Of a stretch of 64,000 bases of DNA, positions 47,586 to 56,238 are shown piece by piece. The translations under genes were made by a program, and so were the position numbers. The stretch comes from Pseudorhizobium pelagicum (lineage in GTDB: Bacteria > Pseudomonadota > Alphaproteobacteria > Rhizobiales > Rhizobiaceae): assembly GCA_000722615.1 (NCBI GenBank), contig JOKI01000008.1, positions 133,511 through 197,510 of the forward strand, given 5' to 3'. How positions within the stretch are numbered: the stretch's first letter is position 1; each line of letters opens with the position of its first letter. The notes beneath the pieces were generated by a model. The model was not told the origin of the DNA. It saw nothing but the letters and a program-made list of their open reading frames with translations, and ran no database searches.

Positions 47586-49856
47586 ATGGCCAAGGATGAG
47601 ACCGTACATTACGACGGCCCGGCAGGCGGCTGGGGATCGGCCAAGGGGATTGCGCGGATCTTTGCCAAGGAGCGCAATTCGCCGGCCGTGCTGGACACGC
47701 TGCGCCGCCAGAACAAGCCGGGCGGCTTCATGTGCGTCTCCTGCGCCTGGACCAAGCCTGCGGACCACAACCCTCTGGAATTCTGCGAAAACGGCGCCAA
47801 GGCGACGCTCTGGGAGCTGACGCCACGCCGAACCACGCTCGACTTCTTCGCCAAGCATACCGTGACGGAGTTACAAGGCTGGAAGGACCATGACCTTGAG
47901 CATGAAGGCCGACTGACGCATCCGATGCGCTACGACAGGCCAAGCGACCGCTACGTCCCCTGCTCCTGGGAAGAGGCCTTCACCGGCATCGGTCGTGAAC
48001 TGAAGGCGCTCGATCCGAAATCGGTCATCTTCTACGCCTCCGGTCGTGCCAGCCTCGAGACCTCCTATCTCTACGCCCTCTTCGCACGGCTCTATGGCAA
48101 CAACAACCTGCCAGACAGCTCCAACATGTGCCACGAGACCACGTCCGTGGGTCTGAAGAAGGTGATCGGCGCCTCCGTCGGCACCTCGGTTTTCCAGGAC
48201 TTCTCCACCTGCGACGCCATCTTCTTCTTTGGTCAGAACACCGGCTCCAACAGCCCCCGTTTCCTGCATCCGCTGCAGCAGGCGGTCAAGCGCGGCTGCA
48301 AGATCGTCACCTTCAATCCGGTCCGCGAAAAGGGCCTGGAGTCGATGATCAATCCGCAGAGCCCGACCGAAATGCTGACCGGCAAGGAAACCCAAATCTC
48401 CTGCCAGTATCACCAGGTCAAGACCGGCGGCGACATCGCGGCCGTGATGGGCATGTGCAAGCACATCTTCGCCAGGGATGACGAGGCCAAGCAGCGCGGC
48501 CGCTCCGTCATCGACCGCGACTTCGTCGCCCAGCACACCGATGGCCTGGAGGCCTTCGAACAGAAGGTCAGGACGACCGGCTGGGATGAGATCGAGCGCG
48601 AGTCCGGGCTTACCCGCGCCGATCTGGAAGCCGCAGGCCAGGTCTACGTCGACGCCGAGCGGGTGATCGGCATCTACGGCATGGGCCTGACCCAGCAGGT
48701 CGGCGGCTTCGACAGCATCGCCATGCTCGTCAACCTGCTGCTCTTGAAGGGCAACATCGGCCGGGATGGCACCGGAATCTCCCCCGTTCGTGGCCATTCC
48801 AACGTCCAGGGACAGCGCACGGTCGGCATCTCCGAAAAACCGGAACTGGTGCCGCTCGACAAGCTCGCCGCCATGTTCGGCTTCGAGCCGCCCCGCGACA
48901 CGGGCATGAATACGGTGGAAGCCTGCGAGGGCATGCTGGAGGGCAGCGTCAAGGCCTTCGTCGGCCTCGGCGGCAACTTCGTGCGCGCCATTCCCGAACA
49001 TGGCGCCATGGAGGAAGCCTGGACGAAGATGCGGCTGACGGTGCAGATCGCCACCAAGCTCAACCGCAGCCACCTCATCAACGGCGAGGTCGCCTATCTC
49101 CTCCCCTGCCTCGGTCGGAGCGAGGAGGACATGCAGGCGAGCGGCCCGCAGACGGTGACCATGGAAGACAGCCTGAGCTGCATCCACGGCTCGGTCGGCA
49201 AGCACAAGCCGGCGAGCGAGCATCTCCTGTCGGAAATCGCCATCGTCGCCGGCATCGCCAAGGCGACGCTCCCGCCCAACCCCAAGGTTCGGTGGGACGA
49301 CTGGCAGGGCAATTACGCCATCGTCCGCGACCTCATCGAGGAGACCTATCCGGACAAGTTCCACGACTTCAACAAGCGCATGTTCACGGCCGGCGGCTTC
49401 TACCGCGGCAACAGCGCCCGCGAGCGGATCTGGAAGACGGAGAGCGGCAAGGCGGAGTTCACCGTTCCGGAGGCACTGTCGGCTGCCGGCTTCGAGGACC
49501 GGGACGGTCGTTACCGGCTGATGACGCTGCGCAGCAACGACCAGTTCAACACTACCATCTACGGCTACAGCGACCGCCTGCGCGGGATCGAGGGCACCCG
49601 CGACGTCCTGCTGATCAATCCGAAGGAGATGGCAAAGCTCGGTCTCACGGAGGGCCAGATGGTCAGCCTGCAGACCGACATCGACGACGGCCGTGAGCGC
49701 AAGGTCGGAGGCCTGAAGGTCCTGCCCTTCGCGCTCCCCGACGGCTGCGTGGCGGGCTACTACCCCGAACTCAACCCGCTGATCCCGCTGTCGCTGCACG
49801 AAAAGCGGTCGAAGACGCCTGCATCGAAGGCCGTCCCTGTGCGCATTCTGATCTGA
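47586..49856 (+). CDS. FdhF/YdeP-family molybdopterin oxidoreductase
   Basis: This 756-aa molybdopterin-guanine-dinucleotide enzyme belongs to the formate-dehydrogenase-like YdeP group. It has an N-terminal C50-x2-C53 and C67 set (FMCVSCAWTKPADH, FCENG) with no obvious fourth cysteine. Then come the SSNMCHETTS and FFGQNTGSN cofactor-binding segments and a C-terminal MopB-binding barrel (VLLINPKEMAKLGLTEGQMVSL). YdeP-like proteins are linked to acid resistance in Escherichia coli; the reaction is not defined. ATG 47586 is chosen because GGGGG lies just upstream and the longer frame enters the leader. No fdhD is next to it. Confidence 0.9.
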   Translation: MAKDETVHYDGPAGGWGSAKGIARIFAKERNSPAVLDTLRRQNKPGGFMCVSCAWTKPADHNPLEFCENGAKATLWELTPRRTTLDFFAKHTVTELQGWKDHDLEHEGRLTHPMRYDRPSDRYVPCSWEEAFTGIGRELKALDPKSVIFYASGRASLETSYLYALFARLYGNNNLPDSSNMCHETTSVGLKKVIGASVGTSVFQDFSTCDAIFFFGQNTGSNSPRFLHPLQQAVKRGCKIVTFNPVREKGLESMINPQSPTEMLTGKETQISCQYHQVKTGGDIAAVMGMCKHIFARDDEAKQRGRSVIDRDFVAQHTDGLEAFEQKVRTTGWDEIERESGLTRADLEAAGQVYVDAERVIGIYGMGLTQQVGGFDSIAMLVNLLLLKGNIGRDGTGISPVRGHSNVQGQRTVGISEKPELVPLDKLAAMFGFEPPRDTGMNTVEACEGMLEGSVKAFVGLGGNFVRAIPEHGAMEEAWTKMRLTVQIATKLNRSHLINGEVAYLLPCLGRSEEDMQASGPQTVTMEDSLSCIHGSVGKHKPASEHLLSEIAIVAGIAKATLPPNPKVRWDDWQGNYAIVRDLIEETYPDKFHDFNKRMFTAGGFYRGNSARERIWKTESGKAEFTVPEALSAAGFEDRDGRYRLMTLRSNDQFNTTIYGYSDRLRGIEGTRDVLLINPKEMAKLGLTEGQMVSLQTDIDDGRERKVGGLKVLPFALPDGCVAGYYPELNPLIPLSLHEKRSKTPASKAVPVRILI

Positions 49857-49870
49857 TCGGCATGATAAAG

Positions 49871-49907
49871 TCCGGCAGGGCGGAGGAAGATCCTCCGTCC
49901 TGCCGGA
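49871..49907. terminator. 17-bp hairpin between convergent genes
   Basis: The bases 49871-49887 pair with 49891-49907 over a 3-base loop, all Watson-Crick except one G:T. It lies between the convergent molybdoenzyme and lipoprotein genes and probably ends transcripts from both sides, although no T run follows. Confidence 0.75.
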
Positions 49908-49951
49908 TGCAGCTCCCACAACTCAGAAAAACTCAAGCCTTTTGCCGACCG

Positions 49952-50458
49952 TCAGTCGCAGTCCGAATAGCCGCGATAGCCGACCCGCATGTCCTGGCCG
50001 ATCTCGAAGAGGAGGGTGGCTTCCTCTTCGCCCGCTTCGAGGCTGGGCGACAGGGTGAGACGGACGGGATCGGCGGCCATGTCTATGCGTGCGTCCGAGG
50101 CGATGGCCGGCAGCTGAATCAGGTGGCCGTTGAGCTTGGCGACTGCGGCGGCCGGAGCGCCGTCTGCGCCTCCACCGAGCGCCAGCACAGGCTTGCCGAA
50201 GCTCGTGTAGCGAAAGACGCACCGTGGCGGCCCGCCGAGCACCGTCTGGATCTCCGCGTCGACCATCGTCGCCGGATCCAGCGTCGCAACCTTTGCGCCG
50301 GCGATGGCTTCACCCGCCGGAAGCACGGTCGGCGTCTCCTCGCCGCTCATGGGATCGGTCACGTCGTCGGCAGCCTCGTTGCCGCAGGCGGCAAGCAGGC
50401 CTGCCATCAGAAGGATGGCCGGCAGCCCCTTCCGCACAGAGTGGTCACAAGCTTTCAT
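49952..50458 (-). CDS. Putative lipoprotein, hypothetical
   Basis: This 168-aa protein has the lipoprotein signal MAGLLAACGNEA (lipobox LLAAC, cysteine about residue 25). An acidic linker follows, then a globular part with PPRCVFRYTSFGKPVLALGG and the C-terminal RVGYRGYSDCD. The partner is not recognised by name. Its ATG overlaps the stop of the DUF305 gene (ATGA), so the two are translated together. It is the last gene of the unit that begins with the cytochrome c gene. Confidence 0.82.
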   Translation of the reverse strand: MKACDHSVRKGLPAILLMAGLLAACGNEAADDVTDPMSGEETPTVLPAGEAIAGAKVATLDPATMVDAEIQTVLGGPPRCVFRYTSFGKPVLALGGGADGAPAAAVAKLNGHLIQLPAIASDARIDMAADPVRLTLSPSLEAGEEEATLLFEIGQDMRVGYRGYSDCD

Positions 50459-50913
50459 CAGTCGCGCGCCTCCAGGTCTTCGATCAGGTACTTCATTTCG
50501 GCGATCTCGCGCTCCTGGGCCTCGATGATCTCGTCGGCGAGCTTGCGTACGCGCGGATCGGAGATCTGCGCCCGCTCGCTGGTCATGATGGCGATGGAGT
50601 GATGCGGGATCATGGCGCTCATGTATTCGGAATCATCGACCGTGGCCTGTCCGCGGACCAGCCAGAGCGACAGCGCGAAGACCGCCACCGCACCGCCAAG
50701 GATTGCCATGTTCAGCATCTTGTTCTTGTACATGCCCAGCATGAAGCCGAGCATGATCACGGCCATCGTCGCTCCCATCACCAGCGCCATCCAGGCTCGC
50801 GTCTCGCTCCAGAAGACGTGCTCGAGCGCGTAGGTGTTGAGGTACATCAGTCCGTACATCACGACCGTCGATGTCGCGATCATCGCGGCGAACCGCCAGT
50901 AAGACATTCCCAT
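50458..50913 (-). CDS. DUF305 membrane protein
   Basis: This 151-aa protein has three membrane helices (about 7-27, 38-61 and 67-87). A periplasmic DUF305 helix bundle contains the signature SAMIPHHSIAIMTSERA at 99-115, with H104 and H105. DUF305 proteins are ferritin-like four-helix bundles often found with copper-handling genes. The stop overlaps the lipoprotein start. A cytochrome c gene precedes it by 36 bases. Confidence 0.88.
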   Translation of the reverse strand: MGMSYWRFAAMIATSTVVMYGLMYLNTYALEHVFWSETRAWMALVMGATMAVIMLGFMLGMYKNKMLNMAILGGAVAVFALSLWLVRGQATVDDSEYMSAMIPHHSIAIMTSERAQISDPRVRKLADEIIEAQEREIAEMKYLIEDLEARD

Positions 50914-50949
50914 CGTTGATAAGCCTCTCTGCTGCTGAATTGCCTGCCG

Positions 50950-51537
50950 CTACAGGCCCTGCGTCGGCGGAACCTCGGGCGGCTGGCCGACGGCGTTACC
51001 GCTCTCGTTGCCGGCCTCTCCGCCTGCCGCGGTGTACTGCTCGGGGGTCATGGCGGGCAGCTGCTTGACGAAGGCTGCAATCTCCCAGAGCCTTTCGTCG
51101 GAATGGGTGGGCCCGAAAGCCGGCATGCCGGTCATCTTCGCGCCGTGCTTGACGAGCCAGAAAACCTCGTTCGCTTCCCATTCGGCCGCCGCCTCCGTCA
51201 GATGCGGCGGAATCGGTCGCATGCCGCCCGCCCATCCGTCGCGCTCGACACCGGGACCGGCATGACAATGCTGACACATTTCCTTGTACGGTCCGGCGCC
51301 GGCGGCAGCCATGGCAGGCGTCAGCTCCGGCACCGCCTCGTCATCCCCACGAACCTCGACGGAATTGCGGAAGGTGGTGTCGAAGAGCCAGCGGGTATAG
51401 GAGGCATGCTCCTCCGTGGCGGCGATGTTGTAGCTTCCGGTATAAGCGACGAATATGCCGATCCCGAACAGCCCGGCCAGAGTGGCCAGAACGCCGGCGG
51501 CAAACGCGGAAGCCGCGGATCTTGGCGGCTTGTCCAT
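50950..51537 (-). CDS. Membrane-anchored mono-haem cytochrome c
   Basis: This 195-aa protein has one N-terminal helix (about 11-33) and then a periplasmic class I cytochrome c domain. The haem is attached at C88 and C91 with H92 (CQHCH), and M138 in MTGMPAF is the likely sixth ligand. The tail is rich in Gly/Asn/Pro. I chose ATG 51537 because GGAGGACAGG lies just before it; an ATG four codons earlier overlaps that site. It heads the cytochrome c-DUF305-lipoprotein unit. Confidence 0.9.
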   Translation of the reverse strand: MDKPPRSAASAFAAGVLATLAGLFGIGIFVAYTGSYNIAATEEHASYTRWLFDTTFRNSVEVRGDDEAVPELTPAMAAAGAGPYKEMCQHCHAGPGVERDGWAGGMRPIPPHLTEAAAEWEANEVFWLVKHGAKMTGMPAFGPTHSDERLWEIAAFVKQLPAMTPEQYTAAGGEAGNESGNAVGQPPEVPPTQGL

Positions 51538-51646
51538 CCTGTCCTCCATAGGTTCAGGAACTTAAAACCTTGGCGACGGCAAATGTTCCAGGCCCGGGGA
51601 AGAACGGCAGCAACCGAGGTACTACGAAGGGATCTCTGGCGCGCAA

Positions 51647-51681
51647 ACAGAAAGGCCAGCTGGCGATCACCAGCTGGCCTT
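51647..51681 (-). terminator. Terminator of tRNA-Pro
   Basis: On the minus strand AAGGCCAGCTGG, 6-base loop, CCAGCTGGCCTT forms a perfect 12-bp stem followed by TCTGTTTG. It lies about 37 bases beyond the tRNA-Pro 3' end. Confidence 0.85.
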
Positions 51682-51717
51682 CATCCGTCGCGGCATTCAG
51701 CGATGCCGCTCTAAATC

Positions 51718-51791
<74 letters not shown>

Positions 51792-52079
51792 ACAAGCTCT
51801 TGCGAGCAGGATTTCCGTAGTCTTTCGACCATTGCGGCGCAAGGGGAAAATTGGACCATGGACGAAAAAGGGAACGGAAGGGGGCCAGCAAGCGCGCTTC
51901 GGAGCGGAAAGCTTCGCTCCGCCGCCCGGTCACGTTTGGTGGAAGAAAATGCCGTGTCAGATGCGTCACTCCACCCCGGCGTGCTTCGCCGTGACGGTTC
52001 GATCAGAACGACCCAGCGTTCTCCCGTCAGCGCAAAGCCCCGAATCCCCGAACGAGGGAGGTGGGATCCTCGACGCAGG

Positions 52080-52244
52080 TTACTTGATGATCGCGCCTGG
52101 CCTGCCTTCGCTGCCGGAACGCCGCCGAGCATCCTTCAGCTCCTCCTCGGGCGTCTTGGTGACGTCGACGCTTTCGGTAAAGCGCCTGTGCCCGTCCTTC
52201 TCGTTGATGTTCTTGTCGGCTTCGTTTGCAGTCTTCTCTGCCAT
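52080..52244 (-). CDS. Small acidic/charged protein, 54 aa, hypothetical
   Basis: A strong AAGGAGAGCGACG ribosome-binding site precedes an ATG for a 54-residue hydrophilic protein starting MAEKTANEADKNINEKDGHR and ending GRPGAIIK. Composition is rich in Lys, Glu, Asp and Arg with no hydrophobic core, so it is probably disordered. No family is recognised. The strong site is the main support. Confidence 0.6.
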   Translation of the reverse strand: MAEKTANEADKNINEKDGHRRFTESVDVTKTPEEELKDARRRSGSEGRPGAIIK

Positions 52245-52486
52245 CGTCGCTCTCCTTGGCTTCCGTCTGCCTAACTGCGGAGAGCAGAAAAAGATGCGCC
52301 GGGCCATGAAGTCTTCGGACAGGCCTCCAGACCAAGCTTGGACGAGAACATCGGCGCCCGCGTCGTCGGCCCTTCACGACCAGGAGAGCCGGTCGGGCGA
52401 GGTTCGACCACCCCGGGGCTGCCGGCGATTTACCGCTTGCTATCTCCTGGCGATGGCGGCATGCCCTGTCGAGCAAGGAGCGCGCC

Positions 52487-52720
52487 ATGTCCTCGGAAAA
52501 ATTCATCATCATCCCCTACAAAAAAGGCAGGGGCGGGCTTGTGCCGGGCGACCTCCGGCAGGCGAGCAATGCGGCCTCCGCCGAACGGATCGCCACGGCC
52601 ATGTCCGAGCGCCATCCCGGCGTCGCGGCCTATTCAGTGATCGTCGACACCGAGACGGGCGACATGACATCTCCCAATTTGATCATCGCCTTCGGGGACG
52701 TTCCGCCGCTTCAGGACTGA
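52487..52720 (+). CDS. Small hypothetical protein, 77 aa
   Basis: It begins MSSEKFIIIPYKKGRGGLVPG after CAAGGAGCGCGCC, a good ribosome-binding site. The pattern looks like a small alpha/beta domain with conserved-looking strands (AAYSVIVDTETGDMTSPNLIIAFG). No domain name can be given. It belongs to a run of short orphan genes between tRNA-Pro and the BA14K gene. Confidence 0.65.
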   Translation: MSSEKFIIIPYKKGRGGLVPGDLRQASNAASAERIATAMSERHPGVAAYSVIVDTETGDMTSPNLIIAFGDVPPLQD

Positions 52721-52903
52721 CGCCCAAGCATGTTTCAGACGCAGATCCGACGGGCAGGCCTTTGGCCCGTCGCCGCGGCGCGGCCGTGCCTGTGCCCGTG
52801 CATCCCCTTCCGCCACATTGGATCTGGGCTCCCCCCGACCAGAGACCAAGTTGACCTCGATCCTTAGCCGTGCAAAGACATCTCTGGGTTGAGGAGATTA
52901 TTG

Positions 52904-53218
52904 ATGTCAGATGTCGAGGGGGTGGACGGGTCCGAGTCCAGCTGGCCGGATATCGTGCAGTATGCCGAGTCCATCGCGGAAAAATCTAAGCATCAGTCGG
53001 TTTACTGTTACCTCCGCGTCCCGCACGGGCTGGAGCGGTCGGCGCGGAAGCTGGTCCGGGACCTGGGCGCCGAGGACAACTTTACCGTTCTTCACCAGAA
53101 CGAGATGTTCCCCTCGACCTGCAGCCGGATCACCACCCTGCGCTCACCGGAGAAGGGTGCATTCTGGTGGCGGGCATTCCGGTCGCTGTTTCCGTCCCGA
53201 ATGATGTCGCCTGCGTGA
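52904..53218 (+). CDS. Small hypothetical protein, 104 aa
   Basis: ATG 52904 is preceded by TTGAGGAGATTATTG. The protein starts MSDVEGVDGSESSWPDIVQY and has an alpha/beta look (SVYCYLRVPHGLERSARKLVRDLG). It ends with a basic RAFRSLFPSRMMSPA tail. It is convergent with the 66-aa gene with 22 bases between stops. No family is recognised. Confidence 0.65.
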   Translation: MSDVEGVDGSESSWPDIVQYAESIAEKSKHQSVYCYLRVPHGLERSARKLVRDLGAEDNFTVLHQNEMFPSTCSRITTLRSPEKGAFWWRAFRSLFPSRMMSPA

Positions 53219-53240
53219 GCCACGTCCGCGACAGGGCTTT

Positions 53241-53441
53241 TCAGCCGGCGGCCATGTCGGCCACGGGTGGTCCCTTGTGCGCCAGGCGCGTGTCGCGCGC
53301 ATAGGAATCGCGAAAGCTGCGTTCGGCCCGGCTCTCGGGATATTTGAGCGTCAACGGAAAGAGCCCGTCGGCATAGGTGCCGGTGGCCATCTCCGGTTCC
53401 GATCCATTGGCCGTCTTCTGCATCATCCAAACAATCATCAC
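53241..53441 (-). CDS. Small hypothetical protein, 66 aa, general-stress promoter
   Basis: It begins MMIVWMMQKTANGSEPEMATGTYADG, with no hydrophobic run long enough for a membrane helix and no domain that I recognise. GGAGGGTCACGTG lies before the ATG. An exact EcfG-type promoter sits 22 bases upstream of that start on the minus strand. This makes expression real and suggests stress control. Confidence 0.72.
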   Translation of the reverse strand: MMIVWMMQKTANGSEPEMATGTYADGLFPLTLKYPESRAERSFRDSYARDTRLAHKGPPVADMAAG

Positions 53442-53463
53442 GTGACCCTCCGTCCGCGCAAAG

Positions 53464-53489
53464 AACGCGGCACCGGCGCCCCGGGTTCC
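53464..53489 (-). promoter_or_regulatory. EcfG/RpoE2-type general stress promoter
   Basis: On the minus strand GGAAC (53489-53485), 17 bases, CGTT (53467-53464). This exact GGAAC-N17-CGTT site directs transcription into the 66-aa ORF. Confidence 0.8.
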
Positions 53490-53562
53490 GGTCGGATCCG
53501 ATCGTTTTCATGAAGTTTTAACGACGTCTGCACCAGCCGCCGCGAGAGACGACCGTCAAACG

Positions 53563-53593
53563 AAAAAGCCGGTCTCGAAGGACCGGCTTTTCA
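53563..53593 (-). terminator. Terminator of the BA14K gene
   Basis: On the minus strand AAAAGCCGGTC, 6-base loop, GACCGGCTTTT runs into further T bases. It lies immediately after the BA14K stop. Confidence 0.88.
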
Positions 53594-53600
53594 CATTCAC

Positions 53601-54005
53601 TCAGTAGGGCGAACGGCACTGGCGCCGTGGCCCGTGGTAGGGCTGGAAGGTGTTGTCGTAGGCGCGGTAGGAGCGGTAGCGCGAGTGGCACCAGTTCACG
53701 TGCGCATTGCCACCGCGATAGTAGCGCGGCTGCTGCTGTGCGGCGATCGCGCCGCCGATGATGGCGCCAGCGGCCAGGCCGCCGATGATCGCACCCGCAT
53801 TGCCGCGATGATGGCGGTAGCGGCGATGGCCGTAGTGGCGCTGGCGGTAGCCGCGATGGCCGCGCCAACCATGGCCGCGGTGCCCCACTTCCTGGATCTT
53901 GGTCGCTTCGACCTTCGGCACGGAGACCGAGGGGAATGCCTGTGCCGGGGCAACGCCCGTGAAGGCCGTGACCATCGAAATCAGGATGACTGCGAGCTTT
54001 TTCAT
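53601..54005 (-). CDS. BA14K family exported protein
   Basis: This 134-aa protein has a signal peptide ([23 protein letters not shown]). A His/Arg/Tyr/Gly-rich segment (45-70) and one Gly/Ala/Ile helix ([19 protein letters not shown]) follow. The BA14K end, [21 protein letters not shown] with a closing cysteine, completes it. The family includes the Brucella abortus 14-kDa immunoreactive lectin-like protein. It is probably cell-envelope associated. Confidence 0.9.
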   Translation of the reverse strand: MKKLAVILISMVTAFTGVAPAQAFPSVSVPKVEATKIQEVGHRGHGWRGHRGYRQRHYGHRRYRHHRGNAGAIIGGLAAGAIIGGAIAAQQQPRYYRGGNAHVNWCHSRYRSYRAYDNTFQPYHGPRRQCRSPY

Positions 54006-54098
54006 GTTTCCTCACCTCTTTTTCTGCGTCTTCTGAAGCAGATAGTCAGGGCTTGCGCCTGAACCAGAGGTGAACGGTGACGTTTTTGATGGCCTGGC

Positions 54099-54635
54099 TC
54101 AGCGCACCTGGTCGAGGAGCCGCTTGCATTCCAGGAGGTCGAAGAGCGCTTCCTGCAGCAGGGCGCGGTCCTCCTTGCCGATGCCGGACTTGCCGATCGA
54201 CACCTCGAGAGCCTCGTCCTCGGTGCTCGGGCCGAAGCCGAAGAACCGGCCGCTCGGCTTTGCCTTCGGGCGCCCGACGAGCTGGTCCTCCTCGCCGCCA
54301 CCGATCTTCGGCTCGGCCTGCTTGTCGCCGCTGGCGGCAACGATCGCATCCATGGTCGCCAGGTCGCCGGAGGCGATGGCGGACACGAATTTGTTACCAT
54401 TGGTCTTCAGGAGCTTCTGGACGCCCTTGATCGTGTAGCCATGGTCGTAGAGGAGATGGCGGATGCCCTTCAGGAGATCGACGTCTTCGGGGCGATAGTA
54501 CCGCCGCCCGCCGCCACGCTTCATCGGCTTGATCTGCAGAAACCGCGTCTCCCAGAAACGCAGGACGTGCTGGGGCAGATCGAGATCTTCGGCAACCTCG
54601 CTGATGGTGCGGAAAGCGTCCGGGCCTTTGTCCAA
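54099..54635 (-). CDS. MerR-family transcription regulator
   Basis: This roughly 178-aa protein has the MerR HTH at residues 6-75 ([61 protein letters not shown]). A C-terminal linker and helix follow. The fatty-acid gene neighbourhood fabH-ihfA-merR is conserved in Rhizobiaceae. I chose TTG 54635, where GGAG lies upstream and homologous starts begin; the ATG at 54716 adds 27 residues. Its inducer is unknown because the C-terminus lacks the metal-binding cysteines of metal sensors. Confidence 0.88.
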   Translation of the reverse strand: MDKGPDAFRTISEVAEDLDLPQHVLRFWETRFLQIKPMKRGGGRRYYRPEDVDLLKGIRHLLYDHGYTIKGVQKLLKTNGNKFVSAIASGDLATMDAIVAASGDKQAEPKIGGGEEDQLVGRPKAKPSGRFFGFGPSTEDEALEVSIGKSGIGKEDRALLQEALFDLLECKRLLDQVR

Positions 54636-54775
54636 CTCAGTCTCCAACGGCAAGCTTGAACATGCCTGCAAGCGAGTCGCGCCGGCACGAAGTGCCATGT
54701 ACGAATCGTCGGTCATTTCAGCGCTCTAAGCGCTGCGATTCAAGTGGGAAGAAAGGCAGTGAACAGACTAATGAC

Positions 54776-55114
54776 TCAGGCTGCCGGAACGGCCGTCTTC
54801 TGCTTCAGCTTTCGGGTATTGTGCGCCCTCAGGATCCGCTGCTTCAGCACGTTCGACGCCTTGAAGGTCATCACGCGGCGCGGCGAGATCGGCACTTCCT
54901 CGCCGGTCTTCGGATTGCGGCCGATGCGCTCGTTCTTGGAGCGCACCTGAAACGTGGCGAAAGACGAAAGCTTGACGATTTCCCCGCGGACGATCGCATT
55001 GCAGATCTCGTCGATGATGGTTTCGACCAGTTCGGCCGATTCAGTTCGGGAGAGACCCACCTTGCGGAATACCGATTCCGCCAGATCCGCCCGTGTCACT
55101 GTTTTTCCGGCCAT
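54776..55114 (-). CDS. ihfA: Integration host factor subunit alpha
   Basis: This 112-aa DNA-bending protein forms a heterodimer with IhfB. It has the sequence [32 protein letters not shown] and the arm [25 protein letters not shown] with the intercalating proline. A basic tail of about 12 residues ([15 protein letters not shown]) is typical in rhizobia. It lies after fabH on the same strand. Confidence 0.96.
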   Translation of the reverse strand: MAGKTVTRADLAESVFRKVGLSRTESAELVETIIDEICNAIVRGEIVKLSSFATFQVRSKNERIGRNPKTGEEVPISPRRVMTFKASNVLKQRILRAHNTRKLKQKTAVPAA

Positions 55115-55248
55115 GATCCCCGCCCAGTTCTTTACCGCTCTGTACGCCGGGCAAGAGTATTTTGCTTGCAGGCCAGGGTCAAGCTCTACTGTAAAATCAG
55201 CAGGTTCGCCCGCTGTCTTAGCTTGATACAGCCTCGGCGGGGGTGCCG

Positions 55249-56220
55249 CTACCAGCGAACGAGAATTGCCCCCCAGGTGAACCCGCCGCCCATGGCCTCC
55301 AGCATCACAAGATCGCCCTGCTTGATGCGGCCGTCATCGAGCGCAACCGACAGCGCCAGCGGGATGGAGGCCGCCGAGGTGTTGCCGTGCAGATCGACCG
55401 TGACCACCACCTTGTCGGTGGGAATGCCGAGCTTCTTGGCCGAGCCGTCGATGATCCGGCGGTTGGCCTGGTGCGGCACCAGCCAGTCGAGATCGTCGGC
55501 CGTGGTGCCGGTCGCCTCGAAGGCAGCCTCGATGACGTCGGTGATCATGCCGACGGCATGCTTGAAGACTTCACGGCCTTCCATGCGCAGGTGACCGACC
55601 GTGCCGGTGGTCGAGGGGCCGCCGTCGACATAGAGCTTGTCCTTGTGGCTGCCGTCGGAGCGCAGGTGCGCGGTCAGGATGCCGCGGTCGGCAACTGTCC
55701 CCTCCCCCTCGGCCGCTTCCAGCACCAGCGCACCGGCGCCGTCGCCGAAGAGCACGCAGGTGGTGCGATCGTTCCAGTCGAGGATGCGCGAGAAGGTCTC
55801 GGCGCCGATCACCAGCACGCGCCTGGCCATGCCGCCGCGGATATAGAGGTCCGCCGTCGCCATGGCATAGACGAAGCCGGAACAGACGGCCTGGATGTCG
55901 AAGGCGAAACCATGGGTCATGCCCAGCCGCTGCTGGATGTTGACGGCGGTCGCCGGAAAGGTGTTGTCCGGGGTCGAGGTGGCGACCAGGACGAGGTCGA
56001 TGTCGTCGGGCGTCAGGCCGGCGCGATCGAGTGCCGCCCGGGCTGCCTGCTCGCCAAGCGAGGCGGTGGTCTCGCCCTCGCCCGCGATGTAGCGCTGGCG
56101 GATGCCCGTGCGCTGGACGATCCATTCGTCCGACGTCGCGACCATGCCCTCCAACTCGCGGTTGGGGACGACGCGCTTGGGCAGTGCAGCCCCGTAACCG
56201 CGTACCACTGAACGGATCAT
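55249..56220 (-). CDS. fabH: 3-oxoacyl-ACP synthase III
   Basis: This 323-aa thiolase-fold enzyme condenses acetyl-CoA with malonyl-ACP to start fatty-acid synthesis. The catalytic triad C113 (IQAVCSGF), H250 ([10 protein letters not shown]) and N280 (HGNTSAAS) is complete. It is followed by ihfA and preceded by plsX with 18 bases between, so the two are co-transcribed. Confidence 0.97.
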   Translation of the reverse strand: MIRSVVRGYGAALPKRVVPNRELEGMVATSDEWIVQRTGIRQRYIAGEGETTASLGEQAARAALDRAGLTPDDIDLVLVATSTPDNTFPATAVNIQQRLGMTHGFAFDIQAVCSGFVYAMATADLYIRGGMARRVLVIGAETFSRILDWNDRTTCVLFGDGAGALVLEAAEGEGTVADRGILTAHLRSDGSHKDKLYVDGGPSTTGTVGHLRMEGREVFKHAVGMITDVIEAAFEATGTTADDLDWLVPHQANRRIIDGSAKKLGIPTDKVVVTVDLHGNTSAASIPLALSVALDDGRIKQGDLVMLEAMGGGFTWGAILVRW

Positions 56221-56238
56221 GCTATCTCTATCCTGTCG

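Noticed and set aside
51565-51589. Possible fourth EcfG promoter before the cytochrome c gene (GGAAC then GTTT)
   Set aside because: The -35 matches, but the -10 is GTTT at N16 or GGTT at N15 rather than CGTT, so it falls outside the consensus.
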